Shown piece by piece: positions 32,335 to 45,581 of a stretch of DNA of 50,229 nucleotides. Location of the stretch: positions 1 to 50,229 of the forward strand of contig NZ_UTBG01000197.1 of NCBI RefSeq assembly GCF_900580675.1, written 5' to 3'. Each line of letters opens with the position of its first letter. The first letter of the stretch is position 1. This stretch comes from Pseudomonas viridiflava (lineage in GTDB: Bacteria; Pseudomonadota; Gammaproteobacteria; Pseudomonadales; Pseudomonadaceae). The notes beneath the pieces were generated by a model. The model was given only the letters and a program-made list of their open reading frames with translations. It was not told the origin of the DNA and searched no databases. The translations under genes were made by a program, and so were the position numbers.

Positions 32335-33282
32335 TCAGAGACCGTAGCTCATCAGGCGCTCATAACGACGGGCCAACAGCGCCTCATTATCGAATTTCTT
32401 GAGCATCGCCAGTTGCGAGCCCAGTTCAGCACGGATGGTCGCGGCAGCCGCAGCCGGGTCGCGGTGGGCGCCGCCCAATGGCTCGGCGATGACTTTATCG
32501 ACGATGCCCAGGCCTTTCAGGCGATCAGCGGTAATGCCCATCGCTTCTGCAGCGTCCGGCGCCTTTTCTGCGGTTTTCCACAGGATCGAGGCACAACCTT
32601 CCGGCGAGATCACCGCGTAGGTCGAATATTGCAGCATGTTCAGTTGGTCGCAGACACCAATCGCCAGTGCACCGCCGGAACCGCCCTCACCAATCACGGT
32701 GGCGATGATCGGGGTTTTCAGGCGCGACATGACACGCAGGTTCCAGGCGATGGCTTCGCTCTGGTTACGCTCTTCGGCGTCGATACCCGGGTAGGCACCC
32801 GGGGTGTCGATGAAGGTCAGGATCGGCATCTTGAAGCGCTCGGCCATTTCCATCAGGCGGCAGGCCTTGCGGTAGCCTTCAGGACGCGGCATGCCGAAGT
32901 TGCGGCGGACTTTTTCGCGCACTTCACGGCCTTTCTGGTGACCGATGACCATCACTGGCTGGTCGTCCAGGCGAGCGATACCGCCCACGATGGCCGCGTC
33001 GTCGGAGAAGTGGCGATCGCCATGCAACTCGTCGAACTCGGTGAAGATGTGCTGAATGTAGTCCAGCGTGTACGGACGACGCGGATGGCGAGCCAGGCGC
33101 GCGATCTGCCAGCTGGTCAACTTGCCGAAGATGTCCTCGGTGAGCGTGCTGCTCTTGTCTTGCAGGCGAGCGATCTCATCGCCGATATTCAGCGAATTGT
33201 CATTGCCGACCAGGCGCAATTCTTCAATCTTGGCTTGCAGGTCAGCGATCGGCTGTTCGAAATCAAGAAAATTCGGGTTCAT
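32335..33282 (-). CDS. accA: Acetyl-CoA carboxylase carboxyltransferase subunit alpha
   Basis: The 315-residue subunit, together with AccD, moves the carboxyl group from biotin to acetyl-CoA to make malonyl-CoA. Family motifs are PRRPYTLDYI, FGMPRPEGYRKACRLM, TFIDTPGAYPGIDAEER and GEGGSGGALAIGV. The ATG at 33282 gives the normal N-terminus MNPNFLDFEQPIADL. It follows dnaE with a 129-base gap, a pairing conserved in gammaproteobacteria. Confidence 0.97.
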   Translation of the reverse strand: MNPNFLDFEQPIADLQAKIEELRLVGNDNSLNIGDEIARLQDKSSTLTEDIFGKLTSWQIARLARHPRRPYTLDYIQHIFTEFDELHGDRHFSDDAAIVGGIARLDDQPVMVIGHQKGREVREKVRRNFGMPRPEGYRKACRLMEMAERFKMPILTFIDTPGAYPGIDAEERNQSEAIAWNLRVMSRLKTPIIATVIGEGGSGGALAIGVCDQLNMLQYSTYAVISPEGCASILWKTAEKAPDAAEAMGITADRLKGLGIVDKVIAEPLGGAHRDPAAAAATIRAELGSQLAMLKKFDNEALLARRYERLMSYGL

Positions 33283-33411
33283 AAGCGTCCGTCTTGGGTC
33301 GACGGCCAAGGAGTGCCTGGCCAGCCGGTTGTCTATTCGCGCCCTACCTTAAGGGAGAGGCGCGTTTAGGTCGAGATTAAATGTTCAGCCGAGGTCAGAC
33401 ATATCTGACCG

Positions 33412-36933
<3,522 letters not shown>

Positions 36934-36963
36934 AGTGATCCTGTTCTAATACGTGGAGACAAC

Positions 36964-36987
36964 AAGGCCCGGATTGTACCGGGCCTT
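36964..36987. other. Nine-bp hairpin between rnhB and dnaE
   Basis: AAGGCCCGG (36964-36972) and CCGGGCCTT (36979-36987) form a perfect stem around a six-base loop, in the 76-base gap upstream of dnaE. No T-run follows on the minus strand, so it may be a weak or factor-dependent stop or a stabilising element. Confidence 0.5.
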
Positions 36988-37009
36988 GAGCAAAACATCA
37001 GCCTCGCGA

Positions 37010-37642
37010 CTAAACCTCGACGAGGCTCTCTCGCAGCTCGTAAGCCTGGCGTACCGGGGCGAACGAGCGGCGGTGGATCGGCGTCGGGCCAAGGCGCGCC
37101 AGGGCTTCCAGATGAACGGGCGTCGGGTAGCCTTTGTGACCACCGATGCCGTAGCCGGGATAGATCAATTCGAAAGCCGCCATTTCACGATCACGGCTGA
37201 CTTTGGCCAGGATCGAGGCGGCGGCGATCGCAGGCACCTTGCTATCACCCTTGACCACCGCTTCCGCCGGCATGCCCAGCTTGGGGCAACGATTGCCGTC
37301 GATCATCGCTATTTTCGGCGTGATGTGCAGGCCTTCCACCGCGCGCTGCATGGCCAGCATGGTCGCGTGCAAGATGTTCAATTCGTCGATTTCTTCGACT
37401 TCGGCCCTGGCGATGTGCCAGCTCAAGGCCTTTTCACAGATTTCGTCGTAGAGCTTTTCACGGCGTGCTTCGGTGAGTTTCTTCGAGTCGTTGAGGCCGA
37501 GGATCGGGCGACTCGGGTCCAGGATCACCGCTGCCGTCACCACTGCGCCGCACAACGGGCCACGCCCGACTTCGTCAACGCCGGCCACCAGTTCGTGGGC
37601 TTGTGCAACCAGGCTGAAATCCAGGCCCATTTGCTTGCTCAT
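37010..37642 (-). CDS. rnhB: Ribonuclease HII
   Basis: The 210-residue enzyme cuts RNA in RNA-DNA hybrids and removes single ribonucleotides from DNA. The active-site start is D23-E24 in VAGVDEVGRGPLCGAVV; other conserved segments are LNDSKKLTEARRE and AAASILAKVSRDREM. Its ATG overlaps the lpxB stop by four bases. The rest of the C-terminus (HKGYPTPVHLEAL) matches the family. Confidence 0.97.
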   Translation of the reverse strand: MSKQMGLDFSLVAQAHELVAGVDEVGRGPLCGAVVTAAVILDPSRPILGLNDSKKLTEARREKLYDEICEKALSWHIARAEVEEIDELNILHATMLAMQRAVEGLHITPKIAMIDGNRCPKLGMPAEAVVKGDSKVPAIAAASILAKVSRDREMAAFELIYPGYGIGGHKGYPTPVHLEALARLGPTPIHRRSFAPVRQAYELRESLVEV

Positions 37643-38778
37643 AAAGCTTCCTGTTGGTGGCTGATCAAGGTCAACACGGCATCGGCAGCCTGGTTCGAGG
37701 CATCCCGCCGCAGGGTACGGTGGATGTCGTCAAAACCACGGGTCTGTTCTTCGCCGCCGTCGATCAAGGGTAGTAGAGTGTGCGCGAGCGCCTCGGGCGT
37801 CGCATCGTCCTGCAACAACTCCGGCACCAGCAGGCGCTGAGCGAGCAAGTTGGGCAAGGAGATGTAAGGGCTCTTGACCATGCGCTTGAGAATCCAGAAC
37901 GTCAGCGGCGCCAGGCGATAGGCCACGACCATCGGGCGCTTGTACAGCAAGGCCTCCAGAGTGGCAGTGCCGGACGCGATCAGCACCGCGTCACAGGCCG
38001 CCAGGGCCAGGTGCGACTGACCGTCAAGCAGGGTCAATGGCAGGTTGCGGCCATCGAGCAGTGCTTCGATCTGCGCGCGACGTTGCGGGCTGGCGCAAGG
38101 CAGTACGAAACGCACACCCGGCTTCAAGGCTTGAAGCCGTTCTGCCGCATCGAAAAACACGCTGGCCAGCCGGCCGACTTCGCCGCCTCGACTGCCCGGC
38201 ATCAGCGCGACCAGCGGCCCGTCGGGCAAACCCAACTCGGCACGCGCGGCGGCACGATCAGCCTGCAACGGAATAGTGTCGGCCAGGGTATGCCCGACAA
38301 ACCGCACCGGCACGCCCTTCTCTTCGTAGAACCGGGCCTCGAACGGCAGCAGGGTCAGCATCAGGTCGCAGCCTTCGCGAATCTTCAGCACGCGCTTTTG
38401 CCGCCACGCCCACACGGACGGGCTGACGTAGTGCACAGTCTTGATCCCGGCCTGACGCAACTTGAGTTCGATATTAAGGGTGAAGTCCGGCGCGTCGATT
38501 CCGATGAAGACGTCGGGTTTTTCTTCGATCAGGGTCTGAATCAGCAACTTGCGGCGCGCCAACAGCTCACGCAAGCGGCCCAGCACCTCGACCAGCCCCA
38601 TGACCGACAGGCGCTCCATGGGAAAGTAGGAAGTCAGGCCTTCGGCCTGCATCAGCGGGCCACCGACACCGATGAATTCTACGGCTGGATGCCGGGCCTT
38701 GAGAGCCCGCATAAGACCTGCGCCCAGAATGTCACCGGAAGCTTCCCCGGCCACCAGCGCGATACGCAGATTGGCCAT
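37639..38778 (-). CDS. lpxB: Lipid A disaccharide synthase
   Basis: The 379-residue peripheral membrane glycosyltransferase joins UDP-2,3-diacylglucosamine and lipid X to form the lipid A disaccharide. The family blocks ALVAGEASGDILGAGLMRAL and FIGIDAPDFTLNIE are visible, as is LLPFEARFYEEKGVPVRFVGHTL and GSRGGEVGRL. It lies between lpxA (two-base gap) and rnhB (four-base overlap), the conserved lpx operon order. Confidence 0.97.
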   Translation of the reverse strand: MANLRIALVAGEASGDILGAGLMRALKARHPAVEFIGVGGPLMQAEGLTSYFPMERLSVMGLVEVLGRLRELLARRKLLIQTLIEEKPDVFIGIDAPDFTLNIELKLRQAGIKTVHYVSPSVWAWRQKRVLKIREGCDLMLTLLPFEARFYEEKGVPVRFVGHTLADTIPLQADRAAARAELGLPDGPLVALMPGSRGGEVGRLASVFFDAAERLQALKPGVRFVLPCASPQRRAQIEALLDGRNLPLTLLDGQSHLALAACDAVLIASGTATLEALLYKRPMVVAYRLAPLTFWILKRMVKSPYISLPNLLAQRLLVPELLQDDATPEALAHTLLPLIDGGEEQTRGFDDIHRTLRRDASNQAADAVLTLISHQQEAL

Positions 38779-38780
38779 GA

Positions 38781-39557
38781 TCAGCGGGTGATGCCGCGAG
38801 TCGACGCCTGGATCGAGTCACGGAACACCGCGACTTCCGGGAACAACGCTGCCGGCTCGGTCAGTTGGGTCAATGCCTGGTCCACCGTCAGCCCCTGGCG
38901 GTAAACCACCTTGTAGGCACGGCGCAGGGCGTGGATCGCCTCTTCGCTGAAACCGCGACGGCGCATGCCTTCGAAGTTCATGCTACGGGCCTCGGCCGGG
39001 TTGCCGAACACCGTGACGAACGCTGGAACGTCCTTGCCGATGGCGGTGCCCATGCCGGAAAAGCTGTGGGCGCCGATATGGCAGTACTGATGCACCAGGG
39101 TAAAGCCGGACAGGATCGCCCAATCGTCAACGTGCACATGGCCGGCCAACGCGGTGTTGTTGACCAGGATGCAGTGGTTGCCGATTACGCTGTCGTGGCC
39201 GATATGGGCATAGGCCATGACCAGGTTGTGATCACCCAGGGTGGTCTCGGCCCGATCCTGCACAGTGCCACGGTGAATGGTCACACCTTCACGGATGATG
39301 TTGTGATCACCGATTACCAGGCGTGTTTCTTCGCCCTTGTACTTCATGTCCGGGGTGTCTTCGCCTACCGAGGAAAACTGGTAGATACGATTATGTTTGC
39401 CAATGCGGGTCGGACCTTTAAGGATCACGTGCGGCCCGATGACAGTCCCCTCGCCGATTTCCACACCTGCGCCGATGATCGACCAGGGGCCGACCTCAAC
39501 GTCGGCGGCCAGTACGGCCGACGGATCGATGATTGCGCGAGGGTCAATCAAACTCAT
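38781..39557 (-). CDS. lpxA: UDP-N-acetylglucosamine acyltransferase
   Basis: The 258-residue trimeric enzyme performs the first step of lipid A synthesis by acylating UDP-GlcNAc at position 3. Left-handed beta-helix hexapeptide repeats fill the first two-thirds, with the catalytic-His region around [17 protein letters not shown]. The helical C-terminal domain ends in [14 protein letters not shown]. The ATG at 39557 gives the usual [14 protein letters not shown] and overlaps the fabZ stop (ATGA). Confidence 0.97.
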
Positions 39558-39994
39558 AGTTTGCGTTCCGCGCAGATGATCTCGGCGGAGCATACCGGCT
39601 TGCCGTCTACCGAAGCCTGGCATTCGAACTTCCAGATCTGGCGCTTGCAGCTGATGAACTTGGCTTCCAGGATCAACTGGTCACCGGGGGTGACGGGGTT
39701 GCGGAAACGCAACTTGTCGGAGCCCACGAAATAATAGAGCGTGCCATCGGCAGGCTTGAGGTCGAGCATTTTGAAACCAAGGATACCGGCAGCCTGGGCC
39801 ATCGCTTCAATGATCAACACGCCCGGCATGATCGGATGCGCGGGAAAGTGACCGTTGAAGAACGGTTCGTTGATGCTGACATTCTTGTAGGCACGAATGC
39901 GCTTTTCCTCAACATTGAGGTCCACTACACGGTCCACCAGCAGGAACGGATAACGGTGAGGCAGGTATTCGCGAATCTCGTTGATGTCCATCAT
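39554..39994 (-). CDS. fabZ: 3-hydroxyacyl-ACP dehydratase FabZ
   Basis: The 146-residue hot-dog-fold enzyme dehydrates beta-hydroxyacyl-ACP in fatty-acid elongation and competes with LpxA/LpxD for hydroxyacyl-ACP. Catalytic residues are H49 in [14 protein letters not shown] and E63 in [11 protein letters not shown]. Starts at 39994 or 39991 (two adjacent ATGs) fit the family N-terminus [17 protein letters not shown]; an in-frame ATG at 40057 would add 21 unrelated residues. Neither has a strong Shine-Dalgarno site. Confidence 0.95.
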
Positions 39995-40105
39995 TTCGGG
40001 GGGAAGCCTGTAATAAAGATTGGGGGCGGGCGGACTAAAAGCACGCCCCGCTAGCAAATCAAGGAGGCAGTCTAGCGGCTGTGCACACTTGATATGGAAA
40101 TGGTA

Positions 40106-41161
40106 TCAGCCTTCTGATGAAGCATTACCGCCAGGGGTCACGTCTCCAACACGCTTTTCCAGCTGTTTGAGGCGTCGAGCCATGTCGTCGAGCTGCCTCA
40201 ACCGTGCTGCACTCTTGCGCCATTCAGCGGCGGGCTGCATGGCGGTGCCGGAAGAATAAGCGCCCGGCTCGGTAATCGAGTGGGTCACCATGGTCATGCC
40301 GGTGATGAATACGTTGTCGCAAATTTCGATATGGCCCACCAACCCTACGCCACCGGCGAGCATGCAATGCTTGCCGATTTTGGTGCTGCCCGAGATGCCT
40401 ACACACGCCGCCATGGCGGTGTGATCGCCAATCTGTACGTTGTGGGCGATCTGGATCTGGTTATCGAGCTTCACACCGTTACCGATCACGGTATCGGCCA
40501 GGGCCCCGCGATCAACAGCAGTGTTGACGCCGATTTCAACGTCGTCACCGATCAATACGCCGCCGACCTGGGCGATCTTGTTCCAGATGCCTTTGGATTG
40601 GGCAAAGCCGAAGCCTTCGCCACCGATCACGGCACCCGACTGAATGACCACACGCTCACCGATACGCACATCGTGGTACAGGGTCACGCGGGGCGCCAAC
40701 CAGCCGTCCGCACCGATTTCACAACGCGCGCCGATAAAGCAATGCGCGCCGACCGTTACACCAGCCGCAATGCGCGCACCACTCTCGATCACCGCAAAGG
40801 CGCCAATGCTGGCCCCAGGATCGACCTGGGCATCGTCGGCGATCACCGCTGATGGGTGAATACCCGCCGTTGCCTTGGGTTTCGGATCGAACAGATGCGA
40901 CACGCGGGCATACGCCAGGTACGGGTCGGGCACCACCAGTGCATCCCCGGCAAACCCTTCGGCGTCAGCAGCTTTCAGCAACACGGCTGCGGCTTGGCTG
41001 TCGACGAGGTATTTACGGTATTGGGGGTTTGCGAGGAAGCTCAACTGAGCTGGGCCAGCCTCCTGCAAGGTGGCTAGCCCAGTAATTTCCTTCTCCGGGG
41101 AACCACGCAACGTGGCCCCCAGGAACTCGGCCAACTCGCCGAGCTTGATAGTCGCGGTCAT
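40106..41161 (-). CDS. lpxD: UDP-3-O-acylglucosamine N-acyltransferase
   Basis: The 351-residue trimeric enzyme adds the second, N-linked hydroxyacyl chain in lipid A synthesis. The N-terminal uridine-binding domain (LATLQEAGPAQLSFLANPQYRKYL) is followed by hexapeptide repeats (ATAGIHPSAVIADDAQVDPGAS onward) and a C-terminal helix. The catalytic His is in NVQIGDHTAM or the nearby QIQIAHNVQIG segment. It is three bases downstream of skp, so the two are cotranscribed. Confidence 0.97.
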   Translation of the reverse strand: MTATIKLGELAEFLGATLRGSPEKEITGLATLQEAGPAQLSFLANPQYRKYLVDSQAAAVLLKAADAEGFAGDALVVPDPYLAYARVSHLFDPKPKATAGIHPSAVIADDAQVDPGASIGAFAVIESGARIAAGVTVGAHCFIGARCEIGADGWLAPRVTLYHDVRIGERVVIQSGAVIGGEGFGFAQSKGIWNKIAQVGGVLIGDDVEIGVNTAVDRGALADTVIGNGVKLDNQIQIAHNVQIGDHTAMAACVGISGSTKIGKHCMLAGGVGLVGHIEICDNVFITGMTMVTHSITEPGAYSSGTAMQPAAEWRKSAARLRQLDDMARRLKQLEKRVGDVTPGGNASSEG

Positions 41162-41164
41162 GGC

Positions 41165-41668
41165 TTACTTCAGCTGGTTCATGCGCTCGATCACCTGACG
41201 GGTGATGTCGTATTGAGGCTTGACGTCGATGACTGCGCCACGCTCGAACACCAGGTCAAAGGCACCTTTCTTGATGACTTCTTCCACGGCGCTGTCGAGT
41301 TTCGGCTTCAACTGTTTCAGCATCTCACGGTCAGCAACTGCCTTGGCTTCGTTCAGCTCCTTGGATTGGAACTGGTAGTCACGGGCCTTTTGCTTGAACT
41401 CAAGCTCCAGGCTCTCGCGCTGGGCTTGCTGCATTTTGTCGCCACCGGCTACCAGACGATCCTGGATCCCCTTGGCGCTGCTTTCCAGCGACTTGAGCTT
41501 GGTCAGTTGCGGGCCGAATTTTTTCTCGGCATCTACGGCGTAGCGCTTGGCTGCGTCGGATTCCAGCAATGCCATCTGATAGTTCAGAACGGCGATTTTC
41601 ATTTCGGCGAAGGCCGGGGTGGTTACCAGCACAGTGGCCAGCAGAACCAATTGAGTCAACTTACGCAC
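41165..41668 (-). CDS. skp: Periplasmic chaperone Skp/OmpH family
   Basis: The 167-residue protein has a signal peptide (MRKLTQLVLLATVLVTTPAFAEM) and a long coiled coil in the middle (KKFGPQLTKLKSLESSAKGIQDRLVAGGDKMQQ), typical of the trimeric jellyfish-like chaperone that holds unfolded outer-membrane proteins. It is called ompH or hlpA in some Pseudomonas annotations. It lies between bamA and lpxD, the usual position, and works with BamA on outer-membrane proteins. Confidence 0.96.
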   Translation of the reverse strand: MRKLTQLVLLATVLVTTPAFAEMKIAVLNYQMALLESDAAKRYAVDAEKKFGPQLTKLKSLESSAKGIQDRLVAGGDKMQQAQRESLELEFKQKARDYQFQSKELNEAKAVADREMLKQLKPKLDSAVEEVIKKGAFDLVFERGAVIDVKPQYDITRQVIERMNQLK

Positions 41669-41713
41669 GATGTACTCCTACAGAATCCGTTGTCGTTATC
41701 TTGGGTCAGACGC

Positions 41714-44101
41714 TTAGAACGTCTGGCCGAGGGAGAATTGGAAAATCTGGGTTTCAGCGTTATCCGGTTTCTTGATCGGCATGGCCAGAGCAAAGCTCAA
41801 TGGGCCAAGCGCAGTCACCCAAGTCACACCGACACCCACGGAGCTTGCCAGGTTGCTCAGACTCACGTCGTTACACTGGGTGTTGGACTTCAAGCCACTC
41901 GGGTTGGTGATCTGATCGCACTTGGAGTCGAACACATTACCCACGTCCCAGAACACCGAAGTCCGCAGCGAGCGCTGATCTTTCACAAATGGCAGCGGGA
42001 ACAGGATCTCAGCACCGCCCTGGATCAACACGTTACCACCGAATGGCAGCGGGTCATCGTCGGAGTCAGCCACGGTGCCCTGGTTACCGGTCCTGGCTGC
42101 GCCACGGCTCGGAGTACCACGCGGGCCCAGGGTGCTGTCTTTGAAACCACGTACGGAGTTGAAGCCACCCGCATAGTAGTTCTCGTAGAACGGCAGACCG
42201 TTGGTGGAACCATAACCATCGCCATAGCCCAACTCAGTGTGCAGGCGCATGGTGTAGTTGTCACTTAACGGCGTGAACAGCTGGCCACGGTAGTCAAGCT
42301 TGAAGAACGACAGGTCGCTGCCCGGCGTGGTGGTTTCCAGGGTCAGGCTCTGGGAGTGACCACGGGTTGCCAGTACACCTTTGTTCAGGGTCGACTCGGA
42401 CCAGCCGGCAGACGCCTTGAAGTTCAGGAACTTGTCACCTTCACGACGGGTGAAGTCGAAGATTTCATCCACGGTGTACACACCGGTCTTGATCTCATCC
42501 TGTTGCGCGGTCAGGCCAAACGTCAGGCGCGAAGTCTCGCTGATCGGGTAACCGATGTTCACACCGGCGCCGAGGCTGTCGATCGCATAGCTTGCAACGT
42601 CAACGTCGAGGTCTTTGTAGTCGGTGGTGCGGTAGAAGGCGTTGTAGCCCAGGCTCACACCGTCTGCAGTCCAGTAGGGGTCGGTATAACCGAAGTTATA
42701 TCGGCTCTGGTATTCGCTTCGGGTCAGGCCGATGGACACACGGTTACCGGTACCGAGGAAGTTGTTCTGGGTGATGGAACCACCAAGGATCAGGCCAGCG
42801 CTCTGCGCAAAACCGACGCTGGCGGTGATGGAACCCGAGGCTTGTTCTTCTACTGCGTAGTTCACGTCAACCTGGTCATCCACACCCGGTACGGCCGGGG
42901 TTTCGACGTTCACTTCCTTAAAGAAGCCCAGGCGCTCAAGACGGGTCTTGGACTGGTCGATCAGGTACGTCGACGCCCAGCCACCTTCCATCTGACGCAT
43001 TTCACGGCGCAGCACTTCGTCGGCGGACTTGGTGTTGCCACGGAAGTTGATACGGTTCACATAGGCACGCTTGCCCGGGTCGACGACAAAGGTGATGTCC
43101 ACAGTGTGGTCATCATCGTGCGGGGTCGGCACGCCGTTGACGTTGGCAAAGGTATAGCCTTCGTTACCCAGGCGGCGGGTGATCAGTTCAGACGTGGTGG
43201 TCATCAGCTTGCGCGAGAACACCTGGTCTTTCTGCACCAGCAGCAGGGCCTTGACCTGGTCTTCAGGGACTTTCAGGTCACCGCTCAGCTTAACGTCGCG
43301 AACCTTGTACTTCTCGCCTTCGTTAACGTTGACGGTGATGTAGACGTGTTTCTTGTCCGGGGTGATGGACACCTGGGTCGAAGCGATATCCATGTTGATA
43401 TAGCCGCGGTCCAGGTAGTAGGAGCGCAGACGCTCCAGGTCACCGGAGAGTTTTTCACGGGCGTACTTGTCATCGTTCTTGAAGAACGAAAGCCAGTTGG
43501 TGGTTTTCAGCTCGAACAGGTCGATCAGGTCGTCATCAGCGAACTTGGTATTGCCTACCACGTTGATGTGCTGAATCGCCGCCACGGTGCCTTCGTTGAT
43601 GTTGACCTTGAGGCCCACACGGTTACGAGGCTGCGGAACCACTTCGGTTTCCACGGTCGCGGAGTAGCGGCCCTGGGCGACGTACTGGCGTTGCAGCTCG
43701 TTGCGTACACCCTCAAGGGTGGCGCGCTGGAAGATCTCGCCCTCGGCCAGGCCGGATTGCTTCAAGCCTTTCATCAAGTCTTCAGTAGAGATCGCCTTGT
43801 TGCCTTCGATCTCGATACTGGCGACGGAAGGTCGCTCGACGACGGTGATAACCAGGACGTTGCCTTCGCGACCCAGTTGGATGTCTTGAAAGAAACCGGT
43901 TTTGAACAGCGCACGAGTGGATTCCACCAGGCGACGGTCATCAGCCTGTTCACCAACGTTCAACGGCAAAGCACCAAAGACGCTACCTGCGGAAACCCGC
44001 TGGAGGCCATTGACGCGAATATCGGAGATGGTGAAGGACTCGGCGTGAACTTCGGCGATCATCAATACGGTGAGAACCGCAGTTAGCAGCAGACGTTTCA
44101 T
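41714..44101 (-). CDS. bamA: Outer membrane protein assembly factor BamA
   Basis: The 795-residue essential outer-membrane protein inserts beta-barrel proteins. A signal peptide (MKRLLLTAVLTVLMIAEVHA) is followed by five POTRA domains to about residue 420 and a 16-strand barrel. The loop 6 motif reads VRGFKDSTLGPRG, with the conserved R-G-F. The protein ends in the family-type aromatic residue, QFSLGQTF. The ATG at 44101 gives the proper signal peptide; an in-frame ATG nine codons earlier is less likely. It corresponds to Opr86 in P. aeruginosa. RseP is encoded upstream and Skp downstream. Confidence 0.98.
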   Translation of the reverse strand: MKRLLLTAVLTVLMIAEVHAESFTISDIRVNGLQRVSAGSVFGALPLNVGEQADDRRLVESTRALFKTGFFQDIQLGREGNVLVITVVERPSVASIEIEGNKAISTEDLMKGLKQSGLAEGEIFQRATLEGVRNELQRQYVAQGRYSATVETEVVPQPRNRVGLKVNINEGTVAAIQHINVVGNTKFADDDLIDLFELKTTNWLSFFKNDDKYAREKLSGDLERLRSYYLDRGYINMDIASTQVSITPDKKHVYITVNVNEGEKYKVRDVKLSGDLKVPEDQVKALLLVQKDQVFSRKLMTTTSELITRRLGNEGYTFANVNGVPTPHDDDHTVDITFVVDPGKRAYVNRINFRGNTKSADEVLRREMRQMEGGWASTYLIDQSKTRLERLGFFKEVNVETPAVPGVDDQVDVNYAVEEQASGSITASVGFAQSAGLILGGSITQNNFLGTGNRVSIGLTRSEYQSRYNFGYTDPYWTADGVSLGYNAFYRTTDYKDLDVDVASYAIDSLGAGVNIGYPISETSRLTFGLTAQQDEIKTGVYTVDEIFDFTRREGDKFLNFKASAGWSESTLNKGVLATRGHSQSLTLETTTPGSDLSFFKLDYRGQLFTPLSDNYTMRLHTELGYGDGYGSTNGLPFYENYYAGGFNSVRGFKDSTLGPRGTPSRGAARTGNQGTVADSDDDPLPFGGNVLIQGGAEILFPLPFVKDQRSLRTSVFWDVGNVFDSKCDQITNPSGLKSNTQCNDVSLSNLASSVGVGVTWVTALGPLSFALAMPIKKPDNAETQIFQFSLGQTF

Positions 44102-44175
44102 GAAGTCCTTTCTTATTCCAACTGGCAATAAACAAACTGCCGCAAAATGCGGCAGATTCGCAATTCAGCGAAGCG

Positions 44176-45528
44176 TTACAGTCGACCCAGATCGTTGACA
44201 AGGGCTAACAACATCACCCCGACCACCAAACTGATACCGATCTGTATCCCCCAACCCTGCACCCGATCCGACAAGGGGCGACCACGCACCCACTCGACCA
44301 GATAAAACAACAGATGCCCCCCATCCAATACTGGAATGGGCAGCAAATTCAGAACACCCAGGCTAATACTCAGATAAGCCAGGAAATTCAGGAAATCCGC
44401 GACACCCGACTGGGCAGAAGCGCCCGCCACTTTAGCAATGGTTATCGGTCCACTCAAGTTTTTTACCGAGAGCTCGCCGAACAACATTTTCTTGAGCGAT
44501 TCCAGGGTCAGCACACTCATGGTCCAAGTGCGTTTCGCACCCTCGCCAATCGCGGCCAACGGCCCGAAGCTGACCTCTCGCACCATCGATGGCGGCCAGT
44601 CGACACCTTTGACGCCGGCACCCAGGTAACCCCCGGCCGCCTTGGCCTCCCCACGTACCGACAAGGTCACGGGGACGTCGATTTGAGCACCGTCGCGTTC
44701 AACTTTCAGCAAAATCTTGGTATCAGGACGCACACGTACCAGATCAACCACCTGCTGCCAGTCACCCAGCGCCTGGCCATCAAGGGCCAGCAAGCGATCG
44801 CCGGTTTTCAGACCTGCGGCCTGGGCCGGGCCTTTAGGATCCAGCTCGGCAAGTACCGGCGGCAGCGCAGGGCGCCATGGACGGATGCCCAGGGATTTGA
44901 TCGGATCAGGCTCGTCAGCACCCTTCAGCCAATGGTCGAGGGCCAGCTCACGCGGGGTTTCGGTGGTGGAATCCTGCTCGCGCACCACCACATTGACCGT
45001 GCCGCTCTCGCCCAGGCGGCGAACCAGCTGCAAATTGACCGCGCCCCAGCCCGTGGTGGGCTCGCCATCAATCGAAACAATTTCCTGCCCGGCGACCAGA
45101 CCTGCCTTGGCCGCCATGCTGTCCGCCTCGACCGCGCCGATGACCGGACGCACCTGCTGGCTGCCCATCATGGCCAGGACCCAGAAGAACACCATTGCCA
45201 ACAGGAAGTTGGCGATCGGGCCAGCAGCCACAATGGCGATACGCTGACGAACGGTCTTGCGATTGAACGACTGATCCAACTGGTCGGCAGGAACTTCGCC
45301 CTCGCGCTCGTCGAGCATCTTGACGTAGCCGCCCAGCGGAATGGCCGCAATCACGAACTCAGTGCCACGGCGGTCGTGCCAGCGTAGCAGCGGCATGCCG
45401 AAACCGACGGAAAAGCGCAATACCTTGACGCCGCAACGACGCGCGACCCAGAAGTGGCCGAATTCGTGGAAGGTAACCAGCACACCCAGAGCAACCAGGG
45501 TGCCGACAATCATGTAAAGCGCACTCAT
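44176..45528 (-). CDS. rseP: Site-2 intramembrane metalloprotease RseP (MucP)
   Basis: The 450-residue inner-membrane protease cuts anti-sigma factors such as MucA/RseA to release the envelope-stress sigma factor. The zinc motif H21-E-F-G-H25 lies in the first membrane helix, and the third zinc ligand Asp is in LLPIPVLDGGHLLFY near the C-terminus. Two PDZ domains fill the periplasmic middle (GAVEADSMAAKAGLVAGQEI and LDPKGPAQAAGLKTGDRLLAL). In Pseudomonas it is also called MucP and influences alginate production. It lies between dxr and bamA. Confidence 0.97.
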   Translation of the reverse strand: MSALYMIVGTLVALGVLVTFHEFGHFWVARRCGVKVLRFSVGFGMPLLRWHDRRGTEFVIAAIPLGGYVKMLDEREGEVPADQLDQSFNRKTVRQRIAIVAAGPIANFLLAMVFFWVLAMMGSQQVRPVIGAVEADSMAAKAGLVAGQEIVSIDGEPTTGWGAVNLQLVRRLGESGTVNVVVREQDSTTETPRELALDHWLKGADEPDPIKSLGIRPWRPALPPVLAELDPKGPAQAAGLKTGDRLLALDGQALGDWQQVVDLVRVRPDTKILLKVERDGAQIDVPVTLSVRGEAKAAGGYLGAGVKGVDWPPSMVREVSFGPLAAIGEGAKRTWTMSVLTLESLKKMLFGELSVKNLSGPITIAKVAGASAQSGVADFLNFLAYLSISLGVLNLLPIPVLDGGHLLFYLVEWVRGRPLSDRVQGWGIQIGISLVVGVMLLALVNDLGRL

Positions 45529-45581
45529 CTAATTTCTCCGCATTCCAATCCAGTGCCTGAAGGCTCAAGCGCGCCCACAAA

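Noticed and set aside
42356..44086. 576-codon plus-strand reading frame opposite bamA
   Set aside because: It is antisense to the complete bamA gene, has no ribosome site, and looks like a GC-skew shadow.
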